Positions 1-13,650 of a DNA stretch of 34,544 nucleotides are shown here, piece by piece. Under the pieces are notes generated by a model. That model was not told the origin of the DNA and made no database searches. It was given only the letters and a program-made list of their open reading frames with translations. The position numbers were made by a program, and so were the translations under genes. The stretch comes from Krasilnikovozyma curviuscula (lineage: Eukaryota; Basidiomycota; Tremellomycetes; Cystofilobasidiales; Mrakiaceae): the NCBI GenBank assembly GCA_014825775.1, contig MVAQ01000228.1:1-34544 (forward strand), written 5' to 3'. How positions within the stretch are numbered: position 1 is the stretch's first letter; each line of letters begins with the position of its first letter.

Positions 1-967
1 CCATAGTTGACTGCCTTCCCAGAACCATGCATAATACATGTCAGGCGAGAATTGCTGCTGGGTGTTGATAGTCAGGACTTTTGGGGATCCAGAACCAGCT
101 GAAGATTCGCCCTTGTCCACTCGCAGGAAGAAAGTTCTGCGGGATGTCAAGTACAGAATGATCGCAACGGTAATCAGTGTAAAGAAAAGACATCCCTTTC
201 GGGGATTATGAGAATGTCAAAATCACTTACAATGGAATCAAGCTACCCATGATAGATGCAGCCTCTTCTTCGTTCGTTGCTTTGGGGGCCCTTCTCAGCT
301 TAGCATATGCCGGAGATAGTATTGCTTTCAATGCTGATTTGCCTATCACACAATGCGTGTCAGTACGGCGTGGTAGGCCATTCATTAGAAGAGCGAGGAA
401 AGACCACCAAGCTTGCGCCTGTAGTCGCGGTTGATTGCACTCCAAACTATCTCAACTCATTACATTGATAACTTGAGTTTGCAATATCATCATGGTTACT
501 TACCTTTGAAGTAATCCACTCGTTTTCCGTTAAGGACACCGCTTCTAATTTTTGGTCCATGTTTTCCTCGTAAAAAAGATATCACGGCCTTTTGTTCAGC
601 AGCAGCCTGAGATAAGGATGATTGAAGCAAAATTGTCGTCAATGGGCCAATGTTCGATATCCCATCGATCAGTCGGGAGGGCACGAGGATTCGAAGCGTG
701 ACGTTGGATCAACCAACAAGTAGGCGAAAGTACACCCAGTAAAACAAAAGACGGTGTGAGTACACATGTTAATAAGAGTAACAATACAGAGTAGTGTCAG
801 ATGTCCAGAGCTAGCGGCATTGCTTCGCTTGAGAAAATGACGGACTGACCTTTTTTCTACGACGGTGGAATGAGGGATGAGAAAGGAAGCGTTGAAACCG
901 TGGTAAGCTTTATCTTCCAAAGATTGGAGGAATCCTATCGAAAACCAGCTCACTGATTTTCTTCCAT
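1..967 (-). CDS. SEC62: Sec62, ER preprotein translocation subunit (N-terminal part, cut by window edge)
   Basis: Sec62 works with Sec61/Sec63 in post-translational protein import into the ER. Three exons are clear on the minus strand: 606-504, 342-231 and 136-1. They join in phase and give the family hallmark GVLNGKRVDYFKGKSALK, then LSPAYAKLR, then TFFLRVDKG and MYYAWFWEGSQL. These are the conserved cytosolic N-terminal domain; the two membrane segments lie beyond base 1. The introns are 503-343 and 230-137. The very N-terminus is less certain: a model that fits phase uses an ATG at 967 (exon 967-954), a 7-nt exon at 856-850 and then the acceptor at 607. Identity is firm; the first two tiny exons are inference. 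The gene runs in the same direction as PPE1, which lies upstream of it. Confidence 0.88.
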
Positions 968-1165
968 CTCGAAAATTGCGTTTGCAGCCTCGCAAGTAGT
1001 TGTTGGACGTCACAGGTCGTCTGCCAGCCAGCCGCGACGCCCCGAGCCAGTGTCGACAGTTTGTGCTGCCAAATTCAAGTTTCTCTAACGGTGGCCCAGC
1101 TTGCGCATTTATACCTTCAACTTAGTCAAACTAACTGCATAAGTACATGTTGTAAGCTTACGCTC

Positions 1166-2856
1166 CTAGCTCCCAACTTTCCTGATCGATGCCAATTTGA
1201 GAGCCAGCGCACTCCCGTCATTGCGCTTCCAAAAACAGACCAACGCTTCTGCAAGCTTTTGAGGTTGGTCTTGCTGAACATGGTGGCCACAGTCATGAAT
1301 GATGAGGTGCTGAAACTTTCCTGCAACCCACGAAATCGAATACGATCAGTTTGTTCTATGAGATGGTGGATCGTCTAACTCACCCATCATCTGACCTGCC
1401 ATCAGCTCCGAGTCCATTCTGTCTTGGTCTGCAACCACCAGCATTTTTGCCGTACGAACTGAGAGAAACTTCTTCGAAAGTCCTGAATACCAGGATTCCC
1501 AATATGGCGCAGTCGCTACGAGATCTGTAGTCCATGTCAGCCTTGGCCCTGAGTCCTTGTCTGAAATGCGGTGTATTGGTACAAGATAAGATGGAACTGA
1601 GAGCTGAGCTGAAATTTTGGAGCGGAGAGTGCGAGAGCTGAGGCTGAGACAATGACAAACGAGGCTACTCAGCTTTCGGCCCCTGGCTTCCGACAGGAAC
1701 ATGAAAAAAACTCTGAAACGTTAGGCAGACCTGATACGTACTGCCACCATATTGCTTCCTGTATATCTGTAAAACTTTGAGGTCTGTTTGACAAAATTCC
1801 AGGCATTGAAGGCAGTGCTTCCATCGCAGAGCCTGAAACGGCAATATTAAAATGTTTTGAGTAACGCAATGAATCAACAAGTAATAGAAGAAACAACTGT
1901 GAGCTTACCTTCAACTACATCAATAACACAAACGCCAGTGACCTTGTAACCTTTGGCTTGTAATATCGGCACTGCGTCCACCATTGGCGCTGCACCCATG
2001 CTGTGACCGCAGAGAACGAGAGACGGTGCTGCCTTCGGATCTGGGAAAATTGAACACAAAATGTGAACCGAATCTGAGACAAGTACTTGAAGGGATAGGT
2101 CTAGGCGAGCAGTTGATGAGTCTGGTGGTTTCATGGACGCAGAAGATGCTGAAGGGGTGCGACCTTAAATGCGACGCCCAGAAAAACCAGGTAGAGATTA
2201 GTAACTTCCGCCGTCAAACATTCGCAATGTTGGCCGTAGCCGGAGGTTCACCATGTCCTCTAACATCCCAGCTAACGCATCCCAGCTCCCCGTTTGTGCT
2301 TTCACGCACGTACCGGGCCAGCTCAGCCCAGGCCAAAGCCGATTCTCCACCACCATGGTGCAACACAAGGACGCTCTGTTTGGTCCGGTCAGCGACCGGT
2401 AGCGAAGATGAGGAAGGAAACTGTGTGAGGCTGTGGAGGTCGCGCAGCGTAGTATAGACTTCGAACGGTGGGAATTTGGATGACGATGTGGTATTTTGGC
2501 CCGGAGGCGGATTGAGAGTAAATGAATGATGATAATATGCCGGGAACGGGTCAATGGGTTGCAAGTTTCTGATTGGGTTTACTCTCGTCGAAAGAGGGTT
2601 TTGATGGGAAGGCGAAGACGAAGAAGAGCTGGGAGAATTGTAGGATCATTCAGACAAGTCCGAAAATATATATTCATTGACTGAAGACGGACAACCTAGG
2701 AAGAACTTACCCCAATTCGGGCAGATGGTCCTCCTCTTCGTCCTCCTCCTCCTTCTGTGGCTGGTGCTGCTGTTCACTCATCCATGGAGCTTTTGTCTCG
2801 ACTTGGAAGGCCTTCATCTTTGCTCGAAGAAATTCAGAGGGCTGGTTTCTAGACAT
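1166..2856 (-). CDS. PPE1: Protein phosphatase methylesterase 1 (PP2A demethylation)
   Basis: Alpha/beta hydrolase that removes the C-terminal methyl ester from the PP2A catalytic subunit (cytosol/nucleus). Exons on the minus strand: 2856-2711, 2628-2252, 2148-1909, 1832-1742, 1637-1384, 1320-1166; 420 aa, all phases agree. The N-terminus starts MSRNQPSEF and holds a run of acidic and Gln residues. Seen in order: oxyanion region LHHGGGESALAWAEL, RGH, nucleophile elbow GHSMG (Ser about 224), VIDVVEG with the catalytic Asp (about 251), EAIWWHSRTLRS, APYWESWYSGLSKKFL, and CGHHVQQD with the catalytic His (about 382). So the Ser-Asp-His triad is intact. The exon 2/3 junction (2252|2148) is the least certain. 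It relies on donor GTGAAC and makes RGHA where the family usually has RGHG. Length and motif order match the family. Confidence 0.9.
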
Positions 2857-3031
2857 GTCTGCTACAGGAAACCCGGCTGCTGGAACTTTTGATTATGGGA
2901 GAGAGAGTGAGGTCATGGCACCTATGAGACTTGCAGTAAAGTCATCTCCAATTAAACATATATTTCACAAAAATAAAGGGACCTATACGAGTCGCTCATC
3001 TCACCAAGCAATCTGAAGACCCTTTTTCTCA

Positions 3032-3778
3032 TCAAGCTAATATTTGTCTGATGCCTAGTTCAAGATCCAACAGCGATGCGCGTGCGTCGTTGGGCGTCTT
3101 TCCACTGAGGGATATTGAGGCAATGTTGGGAACTGCAGACGGTAAAAGATCAGGGGGGAGAGAGAGAGACAGATAGATGGGTTTCGACAGTCGTTTGGCT
3201 GAGGTGAGTAGATAATTGAGCCCCAAACCGAAAAAATCAGGAGCTGTTTCCACCAAAAAAATCAAACATGCTATTGGACACGTCCAATTCTACTCACAGA
3301 GCCTCTGTGCCATACCCAACGCTAGATCATCTGCTCCAGACTGAGACCTCAGTATCTGAGATCCATGAGAGGCTTTTCCTTTCTGGGGAAACAAAGAGAG
3401 GCGAGATGGATGGACTCAGAACAAAGACCTTAAAACGGCTTTGATCTGCCACGACACTAACTGGTAACGTCAGTCCTATGGCAAAGTCCCCTCCTAGCCT
3501 AGTAGAACCGATGATTCGTTGGTTCTTGTCGATGCATCCGACCCAGAGCAACGCTGACGATTCCAAAGCTGTCAAGTAAATGATGAATCTTGTGGACCCT
3601 TCTTTGGTCGAGACGATGTGGGTCGACGTTTGTATCATTGGTGTGTCTGAGAAAAGAATTTGATGCAGAAAACAGCTTGAAGTCGAGATGGTGTTGACAG
3701 TTTGAAGACATCGAACGTCCACAATGTCGCAAATGACAACACCCGGCATATGATACCAGCTTGTTCGAAGCGGATCAT
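3032..3778 (-). CDS. PSMG4: Proteasome assembly chaperone 4 family protein (PAC4/PSMG4-like)
   Basis: PAC4, as a heterodimer with PAC3, helps assemble the 20S proteasome alpha ring. Three exons are supported: up to 3646-3462, 3382-3298 and 3198-3032, with matching phases. They encode a strand ending in the family signature SSALLWVG, then KGKASHGSQ, GADDLALGMAQRLSKRL (human PSMG4 has a similar GLAQRLARK), KPIYLSLSLPP, and an Asp/Leu-rich C-terminal helix ending RQILA. The 5' end is unresolved. A 22-nt first exon 3778-3757 spliced to 3646 gives 152 aa; an in-frame Met at 3638 gives 142 aa; an unspliced start at 3797 gives 195 aa. I prefer the spliced model because it removes a stretch with no family likeness. 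The gene sits head-to-tail between NUP42 and PPE1. Confidence 0.72.
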
Positions 3779-3829
3779 AATGAGCTTGACCCAACATTCA
3801 TCAGATGTAATACAATAATATGAAGTGCA

Positions 3830-5903
3830 CTATCTTAGGGACAGCGGAACACCCCCTACTGGAATCCGTAACACATCGAATTCATCCGCCTCCCAGGCCC
3901 CTCGGACGAGCGCTGGTAAAGATTCTAACGCAGGCAGCAGCGACTCATATGGGTCCTTTAAAACAGCCACTACCGATGGTTTGATTCCACCAATCGGAAG
4001 CGCCGAGCTAAAAGAGCTTGCTCCAAATGCAGATTGCGGCGTTGAAACTGTGGGGCTTGAGAAAGAGGAGGTGCCAAAGACCGACGTAGTGGGGGCTGTA
4101 GTTAATAAAGCTTGTTGTAGTGGCGTGGCACCGAATGCTGAAGCTGGAGCTGGGCTGGAAGACGCAAAGGCTGAAGCGACAGGTGGCGCAGACGGCTGTT
4201 GAGGATGAGAGAATGCCCCAAAGGAACTATCTGCAGCCGGTATGACTGGCGGTTGACCGAAGGCTGTTACGGACGATGTGGTATTGGTTGGAATTAAAGG
4301 TTGTGCGGCTGATTGGCCAAAGGCGGAAGGCTGACCGAATGCTGACGGCTTCCCAAAGGCACCGAACCCACCAGTTGATATCCCAGAACTTGGTGCAGGT
4401 ATTGGCATTGAAGCCGATGGCTGACCAAATGGTGAGGAGGTTGTGGCTGCCTTGCCCGCAAAAGCTCCAAATGCGCTGGCGGAGGGAGCTGCAGCACCAA
4501 ACGTGCTGGGAGTACCAAATGCACTACCGGTTGTTGATTGGCCGAAATTAGATGGTTGACCAAATGAGGATGGTGGTGCCGTTGTCGATGGCTTGGATGT
4601 TGCAAAGGCACCAAAAGCACTGGGTGTGGAGGCTGCTCCAAGTGAAGGTCTGGCAGTAGTAACACCAAACGCTGACTGGCCGAACCCAGAGCCTCCAAAT
4701 GCAGAAGTGTTCGTTACTGGCTTTAAGCTCGATCCCTCGAAAGCTTTACCTCCGCCCCCTCCAAAAACAGAAGGGGCACCAAACATACTTGTTGCACCAA
4801 AGGGAGTTTTTGCAACTTGTGATGTTGGGAATGCTGAAGAAGGAGGTGTGGTAGTTGCTGGTCCGAACGAGCTGGGCGCCCCAAAAGCGGATGAGGGAGC
4901 TGTTGAAGGTGTAGATTTGTTCGCAAAGGCACCAAACGCAGACGATGCGCCAAACACACTGCTGCCGGTGGAAGGCGCTGTACTGTTGCTTGAGAATGCA
5001 CCGAACCCACTCGATGAGCCGAACGCTGGCTTTGATGTTGAGGTTGAGGGTGCTCCAAAAGCAGATGTGGTTCCAAAAGTCGACTGGGGCGCGCTGGAGG
5101 ATCCAAAGGATGAGGTTGTAGACGATGAGGTTATCGCTGAGCCATAGAAGTTCGAAAGAGTTTGCGGTATAGAGCTTTGGAGAGATGAGTAAGTTTGGGC
5201 TGCGGAGTTGATTAGGTTATTCTCTTGTTGAAACTATTAAAATTGACACACAGAACATTTATCAGGACCGTGTTGCTCGAGAAGATAATAATGAGTCTTA
5301 GAGGCTCACATATTGATCCGGTTGCATGATTTTTGTGGACATCCTCAGTTCTTCTGGTGAAACATCTAGTGTTGACACAATATTCTTTTGCGAGGAAGGA
5401 CCGTAACTGCTGAGGGGATACGTCGGCTTCTCATCTATAATGTCAACTCTAACCGCAGCTTCACTGTGTTATATCATGGTGTTGACAAAAGAAAGGTCAG
5501 AAGCTGTTGGAAACGTAGGAATGTACCATAGGACTTACGATATTTTGAGCTGCGAAGGTTCTGTCGCTGCTGCTATTGAAGGCCTTGTTGATGAGACGAA
5601 TCTGTTATTGTTGTTACTACTGCTGTTATTCCAAGAGGATCCTGCGTGGTGAGGGAGGTCAGCACAGCTAGTACCATCGAAACGACGAGAGAATGAAATT
5701 GCTCACCTCCAAAGGCCGTTGACTTGCCATTCGCCTCTGAGCCCTCCAATCCAGGAGGGTGAGCATTCCTACAGCTGGACCCAAATGAGCATTTACCCTT
5801 CAGGTAGAAAGAGCAGACTTGGCCTTGGCCAGGCTGAATGAATATTGCAAGGAGTGAGCAGCAGCGTGCAAGCACGAAAGAAGCAATGAACAGTACTTAC
5901 CAT
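3830..5903 (-). CDS. NUP42: FG-repeat nucleoporin with CCCH zinc finger (NUP42/Rip1-like)
   Basis: Cytoplasmic-face nucleoporin that anchors Gle1/Dbp5 for mRNA export. Exons on the minus strand: 5903-5901, 5833-5707, 5641-5539, 5463-5310, 5221-3830; 592 aa. A single CCCH finger sits at the extreme N-terminus (C8-x7-C16-x5-C22-x3-H26, in VCSFYLKGKCSFGSSC). An Asn/Ser-rich linker and a conserved-looking segment (DEKPTYPLSSYGP, LDVSPEELRM) follow, then about 350 residues with roughly 30 FG dipeptides, mostly AFG and FGAF. The C-terminus (EADEFDVLRIP, then V and P residues) resembles the Gle1-binding tail of Nup42. The first exon is only the ATG; its donor GTAAGT directly follows the start codon. 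The CCCH finger plus FG plus tail order distinguishes it from Nup98-type FG proteins. Confidence 0.85.
3990..5110 (-). repeat. FG-repeat coding tract within NUP42
   Basis: Low-complexity protein-coding repeat with about 30 FG dipeptides spaced by Ser, Thr, Ala, Pro and Gln. Frequent units are SAFGA, SAFGQPS and GAFGAF. The DNA repeats are imperfect (variants of CAAAGGCACC on the plus strand), so the repeat is maintained at protein level rather than by recent DNA duplication. Confidence 0.85.
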
Positions 5904-6027
5904 GCTGCAGGAAAGAGGGAAAATACCCGTGCGTTGAGGTCTTCGATCTCTGTGATCTACACTGCCTGGCGACTTGATGGTTTCACGGGAAGCTGCCGTT
6001 CGAGTTGCGGCGCGACCGTTCGCTGAA

Positions 6028-6037
6028 CTAAATAAAA
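6028..6037 (+). promoter_or_regulatory. Possible AT-rich core promoter element upstream of the secreted protein
   Basis: A CTAAATAAAA element lies about 115 bp before the start codon at 6151. It is followed by a pyrimidine-rich leader without an ATG. It is a weak TATA-like match supported only by position. Confidence 0.3.
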
Positions 6038-6150
6038 CTCAGTGGGTCTTCCTTCCCTTTTTTTATCATTCTGCTTTTCCCTCCCAACCACGACGACGAC
6101 CAAACTCAAATTAAGTTTCACATCCTCACTTACTAGTTCCTCCCATCACA

Positions 6151-7301
6151 ATGATTTCCTCCCTCGTCTCGTTTGTTGCTCTCTCCGTCGTCTCCTCCCT
6201 CCTAGCCAACGCACAGGGCACTATCAACTCACCTTCTGGTGTTGTATTCTGTGAGCCTACCTTGCTCACCTGGTCAGGAGGAGTCACTCCTTATGCCTCA
6301 GTCGAGATCTGTGCGTAAATTTTTGTATAGCCATCTCGAAACTAGACATTGACAGCTTTGTTTTTTTTTTTTTCGCCGTCGTGGATTTATTATTGCAGTG
6401 CCTGGCGGTGAAGTCTCTGCTAGCCCTCTCGAGGTTCTTCTCACCGATACGAACTTGACTTCCCTAACTTGTGAGTATTCTCATGTATTCCCTTCACTAT
6501 CGTTCCATTGAGGAACGAAAAAAGCTTGTGGGCGACGAAGCCCAACTGGAACAACAGCCTGCGGACTGCGAGTTGTGTCCCCTATTTTGACTTTTGATTA
6601 TTCCGATGACGGTGATGGACGAGCTCTTACTTCTTCCTTTTCTCACTTACAGGGACTTGTAACGTTGCTCCTTCCACTTATGTGTACGCCTACAATTTCA
6701 TCATTTCTCCATCATCCGTGGTGTGAATTTGCGTGCGGTGACAGATATTGACCAACAAACTCCTGGCCGCTCTTTCACCTGCTCTATTCACAGTACCTTT
6801 GCTCTCAAGGATGGCTCTGGTGCTCTCTCTTACAGTGCCGCAGTCCTCATTGGAGGTACAGCCAACTCGACGTGTGCTTCGGTCAACAGCACGGTGACTG
6901 GTGTGGCTAGCATCGCTTCTACGTGAGTCAAGTCATTCCTTGTACCCAGTAGCTAATCACTCAAAGGCACTTTCATCGCCGTCTGCGCATATGACTTCTG
7001 CAGTGCTGCGTCAACTGCTGGGTCTACGACTGTCACTAGTACAACCTCAACTTCTACTACCACCACTAGTAAGTAGCAGGGTTACAACTCTTATGTTGGG
7101 TTCTGACGCAAGTTCTTGCCCCGCCCAGGCTCAACTTCTTCATCGCAAACAACCAGCACTGTTGCAACTACCTCCACCACCACCAGCGCCGCCGCCAGCT
7201 CTACTACCACCTCAGCTGCACCATTCTCCTACAATGTCAATCCCCGAGCTCTTTTGGCTGTTCTCCTCTTCTCAGCCTTCTACTTGAGTGGATCTTTGTG
7301 A
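6151..7301 (+). CDS. Small secreted Ser/Thr-rich protein, probably GPI-anchored
   Basis: Six exons: 6151-6310, 6399-6470, 6653-6683, 6794-6922, 7004-7068, 7129-7301; 209 aa. It begins with a clear signal peptide (MISSLVSFVALSV, cleavage likely after LANA). A compact extracellular domain follows, with short motifs FCEPTLLTWSGG, LPGGEVSASPLE, TWTCNV and FALKDGSG. This pattern is common in fungal cell-surface proteins of unknown function. It ends with a long Ser/Thr-rich stalk and a hydrophobic tail (RALLAVLLFSAFYL), as expected for GPI attachment. Exon 3 is only 31 nt. The third intron could be ended earlier by another AG, but only the acceptor at 6793 keeps the frame and the family pattern. 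No enzyme motif is visible. It is divergent from NUP42, with 247 bp between the start codons. Confidence 0.8.
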
Positions 7302-8006
7302 TCGGCCCTCGGTTCCTTACTTTTTTCTGCTTCTGCTCGAAACAAGATGTTTATGTCCTTCTGGCTACAATAGAGAATATTGAATTTAATCTCATAGTTC
7401 ACCAGCAAAGTCTCATCTCGATATGCAAAGCCTGACTGAATTGCTGTTTTTGTCCTATCACAACCGAAGTACACGTTGATATGATGCTTTTTTCCTCCTA
7501 GTATTCAATGAACCTCAAACAAGCTGCATCCTGCAGAACGAAAAGAAAATCGGACGCCACCGACTGGAATGCGTTCCGCCGGTCGTCGAAATAGTCTATT
7601 TGGATGAAGATGAACCTAGATTGACTTCGAACTACGTCTTCGGGTCTCACCCAGAAAGGTTGAAGTTGAATCCTAGCCATCTCTCTCTCTCTCTTCTTGC
7701 ATAAGGACCTGGTTGACTCCAAAGCCAAGTGAGCCTGAAGCAGATTCCGAAACTGCAGGGTCAAGTCGCAGTCATCGCCGTCCTTTTCCCTATCAAAAGT
7801 TACAAGCTATCTGTCTGGTTGGTATACTACGTTGTTGAATCTCTCACTATCTATCAAACATCTTGATGTGCTATGTCCCTCTCTGACCCCTGTTCCATTC
7901 GATTTAGCATCGAATTCGCCCCCAAGCTAAACAAAAGCAACAGAGCAGCTCACTTTACTCCCTCCACTCTCCCTTCAAACCACCTCGTCTCTCCATCTTG
8001 AACATC
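7302..8006. other. Intergenic region, 3' flank of secreted protein and G alpha promoter
   Basis: No gene is supported. It contains a (CT)7 run at 7681-7694 and a pyrimidine-rich stretch just before the G alpha start. The open frames here are short and have no family likeness. Confidence 0.6.
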
Positions 8007-9826
8007 ATGGGCTGTGCTGGATCAGTTGAGTCGAATGACGTTGCTGCGAAGCAGAGTGAGTGTTCCCTATTCGTCTTCTGCTTGAACTTTACTTCACCTC
8101 CGCGCAAGAGGCTTTGTCTCCGCCTCCGCACTGTGTGTCCACTCACCTAGCTCAAATTCCCGATTTTTGCACTTCCCACAGAGAACGCAGAAATTGACAA
8201 CGAGCTAAAAAAGGATAGGCAGGCTTTGAGGCATGAAGTCAAAGTACGTGCTGTTGGAGGAGTCCGTCTGGCTAAGCACATCCGTTGCGAATCTGATCGT
8301 CTTCTGTCCCACTCTAGATGCTTCTGTTGGGAGCTGGAGAATCAGGAAAAAGTACGGTCTTGAAGCAATTCAAGCTTATCCATCAAGGGTATGCAGCATC
8401 TATTCCGAAACTATCGTTAGATTGTCAGTCTGAAGGAAGCTGATCGTTTCTCGTTCTTTCTGCATCAATTCAGAACGTATTCTGAGCTGGAGCGAGACTC
8501 TTATAGAGAAATTATCTTTAGTAACACAGTTCAGTCTATGAGGTGAGAGCGTTGTATAGCTGTTTCGATTCTCATCCACAGAAGTCGTCACAAACGTTGA
8601 AGCTCATTAGGTCCTGACTCCTTACTCTATTGATTGTCCTTTAAAAGAGTTCTTTTGGATGGTATGGAAGCCATGGATATCAAACTAGGAGATCGATCCA
8701 ACTCGGAACATGTGGAGGAAATCCTCGCCTCGCCGATGCAGATTGAAGGAAGCCTACCGCCGGAAATCGGGGTTGCAGTGAAAGCTCTCTGGAATGATGA
8801 AGGTGTTCAAGAAGCGTTCCGAAGGAAGAACGAAATGCAGCTGAACGACTCTGCACCTTAGTAAGCTACAGTCTACCTTATTTTCGGTTTCTGACTGACT
8901 GTTTTGAATTTGCGATAGCTACTTTGACGCTATTGCTAGGCTTTCTTCTGAGTCTTACCGCCCAACTGATCAAGATATTCTTCGATCTCGAGTCAAGACT
9001 ACAGGTATTACGGAAACTATCTTCAAAATCGGCGATCTGACGTATAAGCTCTACGATGTCGGTGGACAGAGGTGAGTAATTTATTTATGGTCGTTTCATT
9101 TAATGGCGAAACCAATCCATCCTACTGTTTTCTTTTTCTATGATCTCTACTTGAACGGCAGGTCAGAACGTAAAAAATGGGCAAGTTGCTTGGAAAATGT
9201 GGATGCACACCACAGAGATGACTGACGACTTCGCTCCTTCTCGCTGTACAGATCCACTGTTTTGAGAATGTGACAGCCATCATCTTTCTTGTTGCTATAT
9301 CTGAGTACGATCAGTCGTTGTATGAAGATGAGTCGATCAATAGGATACAGGAAGCGTTGACCCTCTTCGACTCCATCTGCAATTCAAGGTGGTTTGTCAG
9401 AACGAGGTGAGCTTTTACAAAGTTTTAATGATCCTTTCTTTTTGCGAAGGAAGACTGATGTTTGAGTCGGCGGCTCTCCTTCAGTATCATCCTGTTTCTC
9501 AACAAAATCGATCTCTTTCGCGAAAAGATCCTTGTTTCGCCCATATCAGACTTTTTTGAAGACTTCACTGGTGGCTCCAACTACGACCTGGTAAGTCTGT
9601 TGTTTTCGATTCCCGGCATATATCCGCTGTCTGATAAGTTTGTCTCTGGACCATGTAGGCTTGTAAATATATCGAGGATCGTTTCGTGTCCTTGAATCAA
9701 TCTCATCAGAAAACAGTGTACTGTCACTACACATCTGCGGTTGACACCAAACAGGTGGCTTTTGTACTGTCAGCTGTCAACGACATCATCGTACAGATCA
9801 TGCTCAGAGACAGTGGTTTAATTTAG
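8007..9826 (+). CDS. Heterotrimeric G protein alpha subunit (adenylate-cyclase/nutrient type likely)
   Basis: Ten exons: 8007-8055, 8182-8243, 8318-8388, 8474-8542, 8648-8860, 8919-9071, 9162-9180, 9252-9406, 9485-9590, 9659-9826; 354 aa, the usual length. MGCAGS gives Gly2 for myristoylation and Cys3 for palmitoylation. P-loop GAGESGKST (residues 42-50), switch [12 protein letters not shown] with Arg179, switch II DVGGQRSE with Gln205, then [22 protein letters not shown] and NKID (270-273) are all present. [14 protein letters not shown] residues and the lack of a Cys four from the end (DSGLI) point to the fungal class III/Gpa2-Gpa3-like group; this subclass is inference. The usual TCAT guanine motif reads TSAV (324-327). 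Exon 7 is 19 nt, and the intron after it (9181-9251) starts with GC, not GT. Strict homology to GGQRSERKKWIHCFENV forces that junction. Confidence 0.93.
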
Positions 9827-11015
9827 GCGGGTCACACTCTATGTCTCGTTCCCATACAGCCTATATACCTTTAAATTGAAAGTTTTATACCATGCATGTC
9901 CAAATTTTCAGTTGCTCATGTGAAAAGTATTACGAAAACAATATCTGGTTAAAAATACGAATCGCAGTACACTTCAGGTACAATTTCTTTCGAATGCATC
10001 ATCAGCCCCATGATTTGACGTTACGTAGCTACCTACTATTTCTACACGGATGGTGTTCCCGGTCTCGACTTTATGAATCCGTCCAGAAATCACGGTGTCT
10101 TCAAAGATCAGAGCGAGATCCTGTAATAAATAAGTTGAGACCGCTTCTGCCAACCTAAACAGACAAAAAGAAAAGCTTCAAAAAGTGTCAATATGATAAG
10201 AAGACATGGGAAAAGATCAGGAGATGGTTCAACAAAGGGATATGACTACTGGGAACTTTAAACTTTGCTCTATTTTCAACTTTGCAGAGATGTGGTTCTC
10301 CGCCAACGACATTGAGATCATTCCAAATACTTCAAGCCTTCGGTGAAGGATTGGAAAGAGAGTGATAGATGGATCTGTCAGTGCTGCTTAGCAGGCCTAC
10401 GTGATCAAAGATGCCCCGAGCTTAGAGTGGACCTTCAGTCAGATGAGATGGGTTGGATTGATCGCAACCTCTCTTAACCCCCATGATATCAGCACACAAC
10501 GAGAATTTCCATGTTTTCTTTTTTCTCTTCAAACGAAGCTATTCAAGGACAACGCAACTGAATCTCGTGGAAGTACGAACGCACGCAACCCCTGTCATAA
10601 TGACAGAGCACTGGATGCTAATTTGGCGGAGTGTCCGCCAGCATCTTTTCCAATAAGAAGCCTAACCCATTTTTGGAGTACCCTAAGTTATTTCTGCTCT
10701 AAAAGGGGGATTTGTCAACATTGTTGAATTGCATTGCGCTTGTGGTCATTAAACTCGGCTGTGATTTTGTAGATTCTATTGGAGTATTTAGCCCTCGATG
10801 CCAGCAAAATTCCATTTGCTTTCACTGACATATTCCAAAGAATATCTTGCGGTGTGTAGGTGAGTTTGCTCTGAAGAAAGCAGTCAGAGTCTCGTAGGGC
10901 TGACCTCCGCGAAAGGTCGCAAAAGTCGGACGGCGCGAAAGTCAGAGAAGGCCACTGGCCTTTTCGAAACGCCGCCCGCCAAAGGTGTTCTGCCAACCAG
11001 CTTCATCTCGCAGCT
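9827..11015. other. Intergenic region between G alpha and ATP2
   Basis: 1.2 kb with no supported gene on either strand. It holds the 3' flank of the G alpha gene and the ATP2 promoter. The stretch 10890-11000 is G/C- and A-rich with repeated GCGAAAG motifs close to the ATP2 start. No TATA box is obvious there. A 5'-UTR intron cannot be ruled out (a GTGAGT occurs near 10860). Confidence 0.5.

Positions 11016-13650
<2,635 letters not shown>

Noticed and set aside
669..1013. 114-codon minus-strand frame upstream of SEC62
   Set aside because: No recognisable protein; it overlaps the likely SEC62 first introns and leader.
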